Below are positions 14,301 to 20,615 of a stretch of 20,694 nt of DNA, piece after piece. This DNA comes from a virus. Below the pieces are notes generated by a model. That model did not search any database. It had not been told where the DNA came from and was given only the letters and a program-made list of their open reading frames with translations. The position numbers and the translations under genes were made by a program. The stretch lies in the IMG/VR virus record IMGVR_UViG_3300037089_000574, positions 1 through 20,694 of that record; one strand, given 5' to 3'. Position 1 is the first letter of the stretch, and every line of letters begins with the position of its first letter.

Positions 14301-16700
14301 AAATTTATCGACAGGTTTTGTTGATGATTTATCGTCACTAAATGTTTGTAATTCAATCTTTTCGTCTTTTACGATGCTGCCTTGATAGTTTGAATTATTT
14401 TTATTGGTATATGCGACAGTTCCTTGAAGATCATCACCAGCTAATGGAAATGATTCTCTTTCGATAGGAGTGAATGCATAGTGATCTTTCATTGCTGGAG
14501 TATTCAAAAAGGTATAGAAACTATCTACGCTATTTGTAAATTTATTAGCATTGTCTTTTATGTTGCTTGCATATTTTGTTTCAGTCATTGAGTTTGCCAA
14601 GTTAGCTGCTTCAGATTTTGCAAAAAATTCAACATATGCTTTACTGATTTTTTTGTCAGTATCATAAAAACTTGAAGGATATGAACTTTGTGATAAAATA
14701 TAAAATCTATCAAGCATTATTTTAATTACTTGTTGCAGTCTATTATCATTACTCACATTAATTGGCATAGCAGTGCCACCGTCAGTGGTGTCCACACCGT
14801 AATACGGACCTGTATATGCGGATTTGGTATCGTCACTGCCAAGTTTTGAATCAAGCGGTGAAACTGGTATCCATTTGTATGTACCATCATCATTCATTTG
14901 ATTTTTTGCATTCATGATCTCACTAAATTCTTTCTGTTTATTGAACGTATCAATAAAATCACTTATTAATGTAAGTTCAGGAAATGGTTTTGGTAATAGT
15001 TTACTTAAATTAGTTGGTGCAACTCTTACTTCTCTCTGACCACCAGTAACGTTTTGTTTGTCAATTACCAATGGAAATGAATAAATATGATTTGAAGTTG
15101 CTTGTGAATTTATATCTACATATTGATTTGGTGCAGTGCCAAGTATTGTTTTATTAAAATCTGGGTTGTTATGATGTCTTTCTGCTTCGGCTGATACGTC
15201 TCTAACTTTTTGAAAGAATGTATCAACGTCATTAAGAAGTATTTCAAAAATATTGTAAATTGTTGGCATCATACCAAGATTTTTCATTATCATATTGTTG
15301 ATAATGCCATTGATAGTGTTACTAAGAGTAGCTTTTGATTTAGTTAAAGAATCTTTTTCTTTATATAATTTCACATAAAGATTAGTAATGTCAATACCAG
15401 TATATATGGTAGATGGCTTATTATTACTGAATGTTGTTACATCATATTGATTACTGAATTTCACGCTGTCTATGCCAATATTGCTGTTTGCAACGCCAGT
15501 TTCTTTATAACTATTCAATAATTCATTTTTATAACCATCCATGTATAATTTAGCAATTGTAGATTTATCTTCAACTCCTGTGTATGGTATTTGATCTATT
15601 TTACCTGTTGCATATACCACGTATAATCTTTTGCTTACATCTAATGATTGTGCAGGTATTGCTAATGACTTAATATAAGCATTATAATCATTAAATGTCG
15701 TGATGGTAATTACGTTTTTTTCTGCAATAGGTACTTGCTGATTACTACTATTATAAACCAAATCATTCAATGAAAATTCATGTTGTTTATTATCTGACGG
15801 TGCAACGTCTACCATTAATAAATATGAATTACCGTTTTCTGCCAATTTACTATTATAGTCGCCAATTACTGCTTGTGTTGACGCATTTTTTGCAAGTTGA
15901 TTTAATGTAGTGTCGTATTTCTGTGTTTGTGGAAGCGATTTTAATTCTTTCGAAATTTCATCATATAAATTTTTTAACTTTAATATTAAAGCATATGTAT
16001 TTTCTGGACGTGTATTTGGATTTGCATTTAATGATATACCAGTATTTGTTGGAGATATCAACGGAAAGTTAACAACATATCTGAACAAAATGTCTGTTAG
16101 TGGAGCATAAGTGACTGCAACGAATTGAGCATCAATAATAAAATTACCATTTTCTGCTTTAAATTCAGAAGTATATTTAACAAGATGTAATTTATATTTC
16201 AATGATTTACCATAATATCCTTTAATTGTAAGATAAAAGATTGGTGGTGGAAAATCAAACAATATTCTATAAGGAGAATTTGTGCGATTGAAGAATGCCA
16301 GACCTCTTACGTCAATAAATTGAATACTCACCTGTGGTATAAATGATGAATTAATAATAACCTTAATGTTGCTCATACCAAATCCTTCATACTGGATGTT
16401 GTTACCGTTACTGCCGTCATAATATCTCGTAGTAAAGCTATTGTAATTTGGGCTGGTTTTATTTTGATCTGTGCCAAGAAAGTTAACTTCAGTAAAGTCT
16501 TCCATTCCAGTTTTCAGTATGTTGCCACCGTTGCCTTGTTCGCTTGATGTTTCCAATACTGTTCTGCCTTTTCTTACTGCTCTTAATTCTGCATATATGA
16601 ACATATCCTGATATTGTGGGATGCTATTAACCATACTTGGATTAGTATTCACATCGTTAGGGTCAAGTAATATGATATTTCCGTTATTTACAATTGCCAT
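11319..16700 (-). CDS. Giant baseplate-hub-like protein with C-terminal GH25 lysozyme, 1793 aa
   Basis: The C-terminal 240 residues are a glycoside hydrolase family 25 muramidase: GVDVSYAQG at 1554-1562, KTSQG near 1593, GYYHYAE near 1618, LDIEDDD at 1663-1669 (D1664 and E1666 match the catalytic DxE), LYSGKPW near 1703, LWHAQYP, and WQFSPQGKVKG before EIDLN. GH25 enzymes cleave the MurNAc-GlcNAc bond of peptidoglycan. Residues about 105-230 (GFGMSNIKVIINS, FNRTNSPYRILFDFPPP, IKGYYGKSLKYKLHL) and about 1420-1500 (YFQLENVPLFSGAYIILTVEH) look like tail-hub/late-control-D-type baseplate domains. The middle is long and Asn/Ser/Tyr-rich without clear motifs. It is the only minus-strand gene here, with a promoter motif 14 bases before its start. 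The lysozyme is near certain; the hub role is probable. Confidence 0.85.
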   Translation of the reverse strand: MAIVNNGNIILLDPNDVNTNPSMVNSIPQYQDMFIYAELRAVRKGRTVLETSSEQGNGGNILKTGMEDFTEVNFLGTDQNKTSPNYNSFTTRYYDGSNGNNIQYEGFGMSNIKVIINSSFIPQVSIQFIDVRGLAFFNRTNSPYRILFDFPPPIFYLTIKGYYGKSLKYKLHLVKYTSEFKAENGNFIIDAQFVAVTYAPLTDILFRYVVNFPLISPTNTGISLNANPNTRPENTYALILKLKNLYDEISKELKSLPQTQKYDTTLNQLAKNASTQAVIGDYNSKLAENGNSYLLMVDVAPSDNKQHEFSLNDLVYNSSNQQVPIAEKNVITITTFNDYNAYIKSLAIPAQSLDVSKRLYVVYATGKIDQIPYTGVEDKSTIAKLYMDGYKNELLNSYKETGVANSNIGIDSVKFSNQYDVTTFSNNKPSTIYTGIDITNLYVKLYKEKDSLTKSKATLSNTINGIINNMIMKNLGMMPTIYNIFEILLNDVDTFFQKVRDVSAEAERHHNNPDFNKTILGTAPNQYVDINSQATSNHIYSFPLVIDKQNVTGGQREVRVAPTNLSKLLPKPFPELTLISDFIDTFNKQKEFSEIMNAKNQMNDDGTYKWIPVSPLDSKLGSDDTKSAYTGPYYGVDTTDGGTAMPINVSNDNRLQQVIKIMLDRFYILSQSSYPSSFYDTDKKISKAYVEFFAKSEAANLANSMTETKYASNIKDNANKFTNSVDSFYTFLNTPAMKDHYAFTPIERESFPLAGDDLQGTVAYTNKNNSNYQGSIVKDEKIELQTFSDDKSSTKPVDKFQNGVLRGLFGNIFLGREHQSFYNFTNENLLYVADQYSKDGKIDTDKVITDNQGVNINTRFLDSNAFGTGYSSLNPYGQSTEDMKIQPSTKYIAPLLASGNTYFYQIGGYVKSDAASLRNFDNIINPWISQLSEHDDQIYNTIISGTNPLYNQKLSALMFLSNYGYTLSPFNQYPNRLNPLLFTIAGVLETPKYLPAYIGALLTAIEGSDTTFTTQTITDFFTTGEGKVLDSLGLFIFADIHDINHYLSANDKAIYKAQFDTFMSQQYTSILSGVQGLYSDVKDRLINQKIVKFLSYKYYLDPKSTENGSGFRYYEILSPMITRTNIVNYSESTFSTGATKVGYTSLQTLNANTGNTKIKTINDSFFKIFFAELLANINTKQDDLKKEEVAQQKLKGDEDIITQTYYSFKNINDKWLTNPDGANTKGYPSNENNKRLIDSFAFVDRAMNPIGNTILNCEILSQMLEDPNISIFSVISQLLSLNGFEFFPLQNFMSYTQQNWIESFKISTDVHSTPQPAFVCMYIGGSSSYPTGVANGFTDDGITDLGGSQATIDFKTKPPTIDINSEDGKQETKNMGFPWRQVRAFRVRFGEQNQSMFNDIKIDSKEYPETNESIQILARLAGDNKIQSPVPKGQNLYSLYENRAYRATITGLGNAMIQPTQYFQLENVPLFSGAYIILTVEHNIEPNKMTTNFSGTKILRYPVPRVLNAAAILGYDGGDSDQTNPYTQGAGEATKALAQSISQARLDAFNSVYGVDVSYAQGNFNWNLAVNSSKMNTDPSNNNPKIEFALMKTSQGTFKDSQVVANSIGAKAAGLKIGYYHYAEQYRGASVNADIIADATKQANFFVSTVNNLPNKPDFPLILDIEDDDERNKKWSLIKPNNNLWINTFISVVKAAKYNMILYSGKPWLDDHTTGNFNNITLWHAQYPYTPEVTPPSIATAWAKPNSDPKKGNEGWTVWQFSPQGKVKGNQNSKNEIDLNMMKRDFFNSPNKA

Positions 16701-16714
16701 TCTTCTGATTTTAC

Positions 16715-16723
16715 TATAAATAC
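16715..16723 (-). promoter_or_regulatory. GTATTTATA motif for the minus-strand hub-lysozyme gene
   Basis: Read on the minus strand this is an exact GTATTTATA ending 14 bases before the start codon at 16700. It has the same sense orientation and spacing as the plus-strand copies, which argues that the motif is a directional promoter element. Confidence 0.7.
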
Positions 16724-16771
16724 GTGCCGATAAAAAACATACAATTTAAAGTATCAAACAAGTTATCTGGA

Positions 16772-16780
16772 CTATTTATA
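16772..16780 (+). promoter_or_regulatory. CTATTTATA motif for the membrane coiled-coil gene
   Basis: CTATTTATA ending 13 bases before the ATG at 16794. Together with the minus-strand copy at 16715-16723 it forms a divergent promoter region. Confidence 0.6.
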
Positions 16781-16793
16781 TAAAAACTATTAA

Positions 16794-17210
16794 ATGGTAC
16801 TGTTACAAATAGCAAATTCGTCAGCAACACTCTTACACCAATATATAATAATAGGCATGATTGGCTTATGTATTGCATTTTTTATATACATGACATATGC
16901 TCTTATGAAGATATTAAGAAATAGAAATGCTGAAATAAAATTAATGCAACAGCAACATATTGCAAAAATTGACATGCTCAGAAAAGAGCATTCAGACGCA
17001 ATTGAAAAAATAAGACTGGATATGTTAAAACGTGAAGAAGAAAGAACACGTCAGTGGATGGAATCTGAGAAAGAAACCTTACATGTTTTGAATGGTGTTT
17101 CTACTTTATTGGATTTAAGCGATAAACTCGATAAATCTAATTCGGAAAAGATACTGAAAATACTTGGTGTAATCCAAGAAAAAGTAGAAAAATTAACAAT
17201 AAAAGAATAA
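16794..17210 (+). CDS. Membrane-anchored coiled-coil protein, 138 aa
   Basis: I do not recognise a family. One transmembrane helix spans about residues 16-39 (YIIIGMIGLCIAFFIYMTYALM), followed by positively charged RNRN, so the N-terminus probably faces outward and the rest lies in the cytoplasm. Residues 45-90 are a highly charged coiled coil (repeated Lys/Glu/Gln/Arg), and the C-terminus contains a Leu-rich helical segment. This layout is shared by several small phage membrane proteins, including some lysis-associated ones, but nothing in it is diagnostic. The gene is divergent from the hub-lysozyme gene and is followed by a 51-aa ORF after 11 bases. Confidence 0.7.
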   Translation: MVLLQIANSSATLLHQYIIIGMIGLCIAFFIYMTYALMKILRNRNAEIKLMQQQHIAKIDMLRKEHSDAIEKIRLDMLKREEERTRQWMESEKETLHVLNGVSTLLDLSDKLDKSNSEKILKILGVIQEKVEKLTIKE

Positions 17211-17212
17211 TC

Positions 17213-17221
17213 TTATTTATT
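17213..17221 (+). promoter_or_regulatory. Weak TTATTTATT match abutting the 51-aa ORF
   Basis: TTATTTATT differs from the consensus at both ends and touches the first ATG of the 51-aa ORF. If it is a real promoter, the ORF would have to start at the internal ATG at 17258 instead. Confidence 0.25.
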
Positions 17222-17377
17222 ATGAACAACAAACTGGATAAACTTAAAGAGGTTAATATGCAAATTAACAACATAATAAAAGAAATAGAAATTCGCATAT
17301 TCATCGAAAACATTGAAGATGTTCGAGAAAAAGTAATGCAACCAGAAAAACCTAATGTAGCCGTTGAGCTAAAATAG
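17222..17377 (+). CDS. Small hypothetical ORF, 51 aa
   Basis: The ORF runs from ATG 17222 to TAG 17375-17377 and fills the space between the coiled-coil gene and the homing endonuclease promoter. The product is charged and helical (MNNKLDKLKEVNMQINNIIKEIEIR and onward) with a short Pro-containing tail. An internal ATG at 17258 (codon 13) is preceded by AAAGAGG at 17247-17253, one of few purine-rich ribosome-binding-like sequences in the window, so a 39-aa product is an alternative. It is probably co-transcribed with the gene upstream. Function unknown. Confidence 0.5.
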   Translation: MNNKLDKLKEVNMQINNIIKEIEIRIFIENIEDVREKVMQPEKPNVAVELK

Positions 17378-17386
17378 TTATCATAA

Positions 17387-17395
17387 CTATTTATA
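17387..17395 (+). promoter_or_regulatory. CTATTTATA motif before the homing endonuclease gene
   Basis: CTATTTATA ending 16 bases before the ATG at 17412. It may originally have been the promoter of the prohead protease gene, now separated from it by the inserted endonuclease gene. Confidence 0.6.
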
Positions 17396-17411
17396 TATAA
17401 AGATATTTAAC

Positions 17412-18119
17412 ATGAATAGGATATTGTTACAAGAAAGTAAAATATTACAGAGAGGCGAAACGGGATTAACATATATATATTCATTATCTGACCCAATTAC
17501 CAATGAAATTAGATATGTGGGAAAATCAGATAATCCAAATTTGAGATTAATTGAACATATAAAAAAATGTAAATATAGTACTACACATAAAAATAACTGG
17601 ATTAAGTCATTATTAAATAGAAACTTAAAACCTATTGTTGAAGTTCTTGATGTTATATCTATAAAAGATTGTGGGTTTTGGGAAAATTATTGGATTAATA
17701 CAGTAAAAACATGGGGTTTCGATTTAACCAATATAGCAAATGGAGGTATTGGTGGTAATTTAGGTCCGATTGTTAATGCAAAAATTTCAGAAAAATTAAA
17801 AAACAGAATGTTTTCTGCAGAAACAATAGAAAATATGAGAATTTCTGCAACTAATAGAAGGCATAGTGAAAAAACAATATCTAAGATGGCAATATCTAAG
17901 ATGGGTGATAATAATCCAATGTTTGGTAAAGCACGAATAGAATCATCAAAAAAATATAGGAGTGTAGTACAATTAGATTTAAATCGAAATTTAATTAAAC
18001 CTTGGCAGGGAGTATCAATCGCATCTAAAGAATTAAAAATTAATCGTTGTACTATTTCAGATGTTTGTAATGGAAGAAAAAAGACAGCAGGAGGATATGT
18101 TTGGGAATATTCTCAATAA
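17412..18119 (+). CDS. GIY-YIG homing endonuclease with NUMOD-type DNA-binding modules
   Basis: The GIY-YIG nuclease lies at about residues 20-110: YIY at 21-23, RYVGKS at 34-39, R45 and H49 in RLIEHI, the metal-binding Glu E91 in FWENYW, and LTNIANGG. A NUMOD3-like segment follows (MGDNNPMFGK, 164-173), then a NUMOD1-like helix-turn-helix segment (VVQLDLNRNLIKPW, then SIASKELKINRCTISDVCNG) ending YVWEY. These are free-standing or intron-borne mobile nucleases that cut an allele lacking them. The N-terminus, before the nuclease, carries SKILQRGETG, which nearly matches SKILQKGEVG at the start of the next gene. The gene therefore seems to have inserted at the 5' end of the prohead protease gene and taken over its promoter and start. 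Confidence 0.93.
   Translation: MNRILLQESKILQRGETGLTYIYSLSDPITNEIRYVGKSDNPNLRLIEHIKKCKYSTTHKNNWIKSLLNRNLKPIVEVLDVISIKDCGFWENYWINTVKTWGFDLTNIANGGIGGNLGPIVNAKISEKLKNRMFSAETIENMRISATNRRHSEKTISKMAISKMGDNNPMFGKARIESSKKYRSVVQLDLNRNLIKPWQGVSIASKELKINRCTISDVCNGRKKTAGGYVWEYSQ
17436..17468 (+). repeat. Duplicated N-terminal coding segment, upstream copy
   Basis: Codons 9-19 of the homing endonuclease match codons 2-12 of the prohead protease (18138-18170) at 24 of 33 bases by hand count. Four of the differing codons (AGT/AGC, CAG/CAA, GGC/GGT, GAA/GAG) are synonymous. Residues SKILQxGExG are shared. Confidence 0.7.
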
Positions 18120-18122
18120 AAA

Positions 18123-18131
18123 TATTTTATA
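18123..18131 (+). promoter_or_regulatory. Possible variant promoter TATTTTATA before the prohead protease
   Basis: TATTTTATA, the consensus octamer with one extra T, lies in the 15-base gap between the endonuclease stop and the protease ATG. The spacing to the ATG is only three bases, so a promoter here would give a leaderless message at best. Read-through from 17387 is the alternative. Confidence 0.25.
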
Positions 18132-18134
18132 AAA

Positions 18135-18833
18135 ATGAGCAAAATATTACAAAAAGGTGAGGTAGGATTTGGGATTCTTATAGAATCAGATGCTGGTTTT
18201 ATTAATTCGGAAATTAACAAAGATATTCTCAATGAAAATTTTGAACTTAAACCAAACGAACCTGTTTTAATCAACTGTATTTTACAGAAATGGGGAGTTA
18301 AGAATAAGAATGGTCGTATATATCCGAAAGATGTTTTAGTACCACAGGTTAATGCATACCAAGAATTGGTTAACACTAACAGTGCCGTATCAGAAGCCGA
18401 TCACCCAGATAGTAGTATCATTTCATTGCAGAACATTTCACACATGATTGTAAAAATGTGGTGGGGTGAAGGTGAACAAGCAAATGTATTATATGGAAAA
18501 TTAAAAATCATCGTATCTCCGGGTTACATTCGTTATGGTGTTGTTTCCGTGGTTGGTGATAAGATCGTTCTTTATCTGCAAAATAAAATAAAATTAGGCA
18601 TATCTTCTCGTGGAGTTGGTACACTTAAAGAAATAAGCGGTGAAAACCTTGTTCAGAATGACTTTGAACTTATTGGTTTTGACTTAGTTGCGACACCAAG
18701 CACTCCGGGTGGGTATCTTTTTCCAGAAAAATCTGGTGTTAAGTTTGGTGAGCAATATGTGAAGAAAAATGGTATTTATCTTAAGGAAGAAGATAATAAA
18801 ATATTGACTGCTGTTAATAAGTTCTTGTTATAA
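18135..18833 (+). CDS. Prohead core protease (T4 gp21-like)
   Basis: This serine protease is activated inside the prohead, where it cleaves scaffold and core proteins after (I/L)xE. T4 gp21-type motifs appear in order: NKNGRIYPKDVL at 57-68, the catalytic His H90 in SEADHPDSS, VKMWW at 106-110, the catalytic Ser in ISSRGVGTL (S157 or S158), and the acidic FELIGFDLVATPSTPGGYLF (177-196, D183). The length of 232 aa is close to T4 gp21 (212). The homing endonuclease lies 15 bases upstream and the scaffold gene follows, the usual 21-22 order. The annotated ATG may be a secondary start: the endonuclease N-terminus suggests the ancestral protease began further upstream, with residues like MNRILLQE before SKILQ. 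Confidence 0.92.
   Translation: MSKILQKGEVGFGILIESDAGFINSEINKDILNENFELKPNEPVLINCILQKWGVKNKNGRIYPKDVLVPQVNAYQELVNTNSAVSEADHPDSSIISLQNISHMIVKMWWGEGEQANVLYGKLKIIVSPGYIRYGVVSVVGDKIVLYLQNKIKLGISSRGVGTLKEISGENLVQNDFELIGFDLVATPSTPGGYLFPEKSGVKFGEQYVKKNGIYLKEEDNKILTAVNKFLL
18138..18170 (+). repeat. Duplicated N-terminal coding segment, downstream copy
   Basis: Codons 2-12 of the prohead protease, matching 17436-17468 inside the homing endonuclease. Together the copies flank the endonuclease body and probably mark its insertion site. Confidence 0.7.
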
Positions 18834-18858
18834 TGGATTTTAAAACGGCTTAATGTAA

Positions 18859-18867
18859 GTATTTATT
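18859..18867 (+). promoter_or_regulatory. GTATTTATT motif, distal copy before the scaffold gene
   Basis: GTATTTATT in the 143-base gap after the protease gene. Between this copy and the next at 18931 there is no ORF, only A/T-rich sequence with possible arms AAAAGCA (18873-18879) and TGCTTTT (18911-18917). Confidence 0.4.
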
Positions 18868-18930
18868 TCGAGAAAAGCAAGAAAAATAAAGATGTTTTAA
18901 TTAAAATTTATGCTTTTTGATAAAAATAAT

Positions 18931-18939
18931 GTATTTATA
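18931..18939 (+). promoter_or_regulatory. GTATTTATA motif, proximal copy before the scaffold gene
   Basis: An exact GTATTTATA ending 37 bases before the scaffold ATG at 18977. As at the portal gene, two copies stand in tandem, in line with the high expression a scaffold protein needs. Confidence 0.6.
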
Positions 18940-18976
18940 TAAAAATTATAGTATTAGACACACGACATAAAATAAT

Positions 18977-20593
18977 ATGAAAGAGGAAAGAAAATCGATA
19001 ATCAAGGAAGCCTTAATTGATATGAAAGATATCCAACAGGCTGCTGATGCTAATGCTAAAAAAAGATTGGCTGAAGATTTCCCAAGGGAATTCGGCAATA
19101 TTTTGAAAGAAGAATTAAATAAAAATAAATCGGCAAAAGAATCTAATGTAGATAGTGCTGAAACAAATAAAGAATCTGATATGAAAAATTTAACTAAAGA
19201 ACCTGTTAAGGTTGTTAAGGAAACTGTTGGCAGTGGTAAACCATTTGCTGAAAAACCAAAAGGTGTACAAAAAGTAGCTGAAGATGTAAAAATCACTGAT
19301 ACTGTTGGTAAGGGTGACCCATTTGATGAAAAAGCAAAGGGTGCTAAGAAAATTGACGAAGAACGTGAAAAAGATTTCATGGGCGATGTTGAAAGTGCAA
19401 CACCAAATCAAGGTAAAGGCGAAGCTGAAAAAGGAAAAATCTATAATGAAAAACTTGTAGGTCCGACTTCTGGCAAACCAATAGCAAACACAAAAAAGGA
19501 CGTTTCAGAAAATTTTAACTTATCAGAACTTGATCAAACTGGTGCTAACCAGTCATTAGATGGAGCACAACCGATGGATGAACTTCTTACAATGGAACAG
19601 ATCGAAGAAGAAATTGCAAATATGGGCAATATGGCTGAAGAACTCCAAGGAGTTTCTGCAGCAAATGTTGCTCCAAATCAGGGTGGACAAGAAGGCGGTA
19701 TTGCTTATAATGAACTCGTTGAAATGAGAGATAAACTTAATAAAATGATTGGTGAGGCTGGCATTGGCGAACAAAAACAACATGGTGGATTAGGTGCAAA
19801 CAAAGTAAATCCGGGCGGACCTACTCAACCTATGATCGATGAATTCGGCATGGAAGAACAAAAAAATAATGGTGGACAGGGAGCTAACAAAGTAAATGCT
19901 GGCGGACCGACCACAGCAATGATCGATGAACTTAGTGAAATCACCGAAGAAGATATTAATGCAGTATTAGGTGCAAATGAAGCACCAGTTGAAGAAAGTC
20001 TTACACAGACTTTAGGAAATATGAAAAAAGTTCCTTCTTCAAACATCCCCGGTGTTCCTTATAAGAGCACTGCAGCAGTTAACAAAATGCGTTCAGGACT
20101 GCAAACAGAAACAGAGAAAAAGATTAGTAGTTTAATTGAAGAGAACAAGAAATTGACTAAGAAGTTAAACGAAGCTAAAAAAGATAAAGAAACTAAAAGC
20201 AAGTTGGTCGAAGGCTATCAAACAGTTATCGGCAAATATCGCAGTCAGTTAAAAGAAATGGCTGTGTTCAACACCAATTTATCTCATGTTAACAATTTAT
20301 TGGTAAATGAAGAATTGGCATTAACACAGGAAGACAAAGTAAAAATTATCAACGAATTTAAAAAAGTTGATGGTATTACATCATCAGTGAATGTGTACAA
20401 GAACCTTATGACAGAAATGAAAGTAGGTAAGAAAACACTCACAGAAAGTTTTGAAAACAAGGTATCGGCTTCTATACAACCGTCTTCAAAGCAAAAACTT
20501 GATGAAGTAAAAGAAAAAACTGCTTATACTAACGTTCCAAGAATGAAAGCGTTAATTGAAAGCATGGAAAAAAGAGGCAAAAAAATAATTTAA
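18977..20593 (+). CDS. Prohead scaffold protein in the gp22 position, 538 aa
   Basis: The scaffold forms the prohead core and is degraded by the gp21-type protease. The call rests on position between the protease and the probable capsid gene, acidic highly charged composition, lack of cysteine, and a coiled coil at about 375-430 rich in Lys/Glu. It has two internal repeats: TVGxGxPFxEKxKGxxK (about 84-99 and 110-125), and a 27-28-residue unit with GGxGANKVNxGGPTxxMIDE (about 264-290 and 292-319). Sites such as KLNE-A (396-400) fit the (I/L)xE cleavage rule. T4 gp22 is about half this size (269 aa), so the N-terminal linker with repeats is an expansion. Direct sequence similarity to T4 gp22 was not evident. 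Confidence 0.75.
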   Translation: MKEERKSIIKEALIDMKDIQQAADANAKKRLAEDFPREFGNILKEELNKNKSAKESNVDSAETNKESDMKNLTKEPVKVVKETVGSGKPFAEKPKGVQKVAEDVKITDTVGKGDPFDEKAKGAKKIDEEREKDFMGDVESATPNQGKGEAEKGKIYNEKLVGPTSGKPIANTKKDVSENFNLSELDQTGANQSLDGAQPMDELLTMEQIEEEIANMGNMAEELQGVSAANVAPNQGGQEGGIAYNELVEMRDKLNKMIGEAGIGEQKQHGGLGANKVNPGGPTQPMIDEFGMEEQKNNGGQGANKVNAGGPTTAMIDELSEITEEDINAVLGANEAPVEESLTQTLGNMKKVPSSNIPGVPYKSTAAVNKMRSGLQTETEKKISSLIEENKKLTKKLNEAKKDKETKSKLVEGYQTVIGKYRSQLKEMAVFNTNLSHVNNLLVNEELALTQEDKVKIINEFKKVDGITSSVNVYKNLMTEMKVGKKTLTESFENKVSASIQPSSKQKLDEVKEKTAYTNVPRMKALIESMEKRGKKII

Positions 20594-20615
20594 AAAAATT
20601 TAAAACCTTAATAAA

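Noticed and set aside
17412-18170. Group I intron or intein around the GIY-YIG gene
   Set aside because: The protease has its own ATG and complete motifs, the flanks are duplicated rather than split, and I saw no intron core or intein splice residues. A free-standing homing endonuclease fits better.
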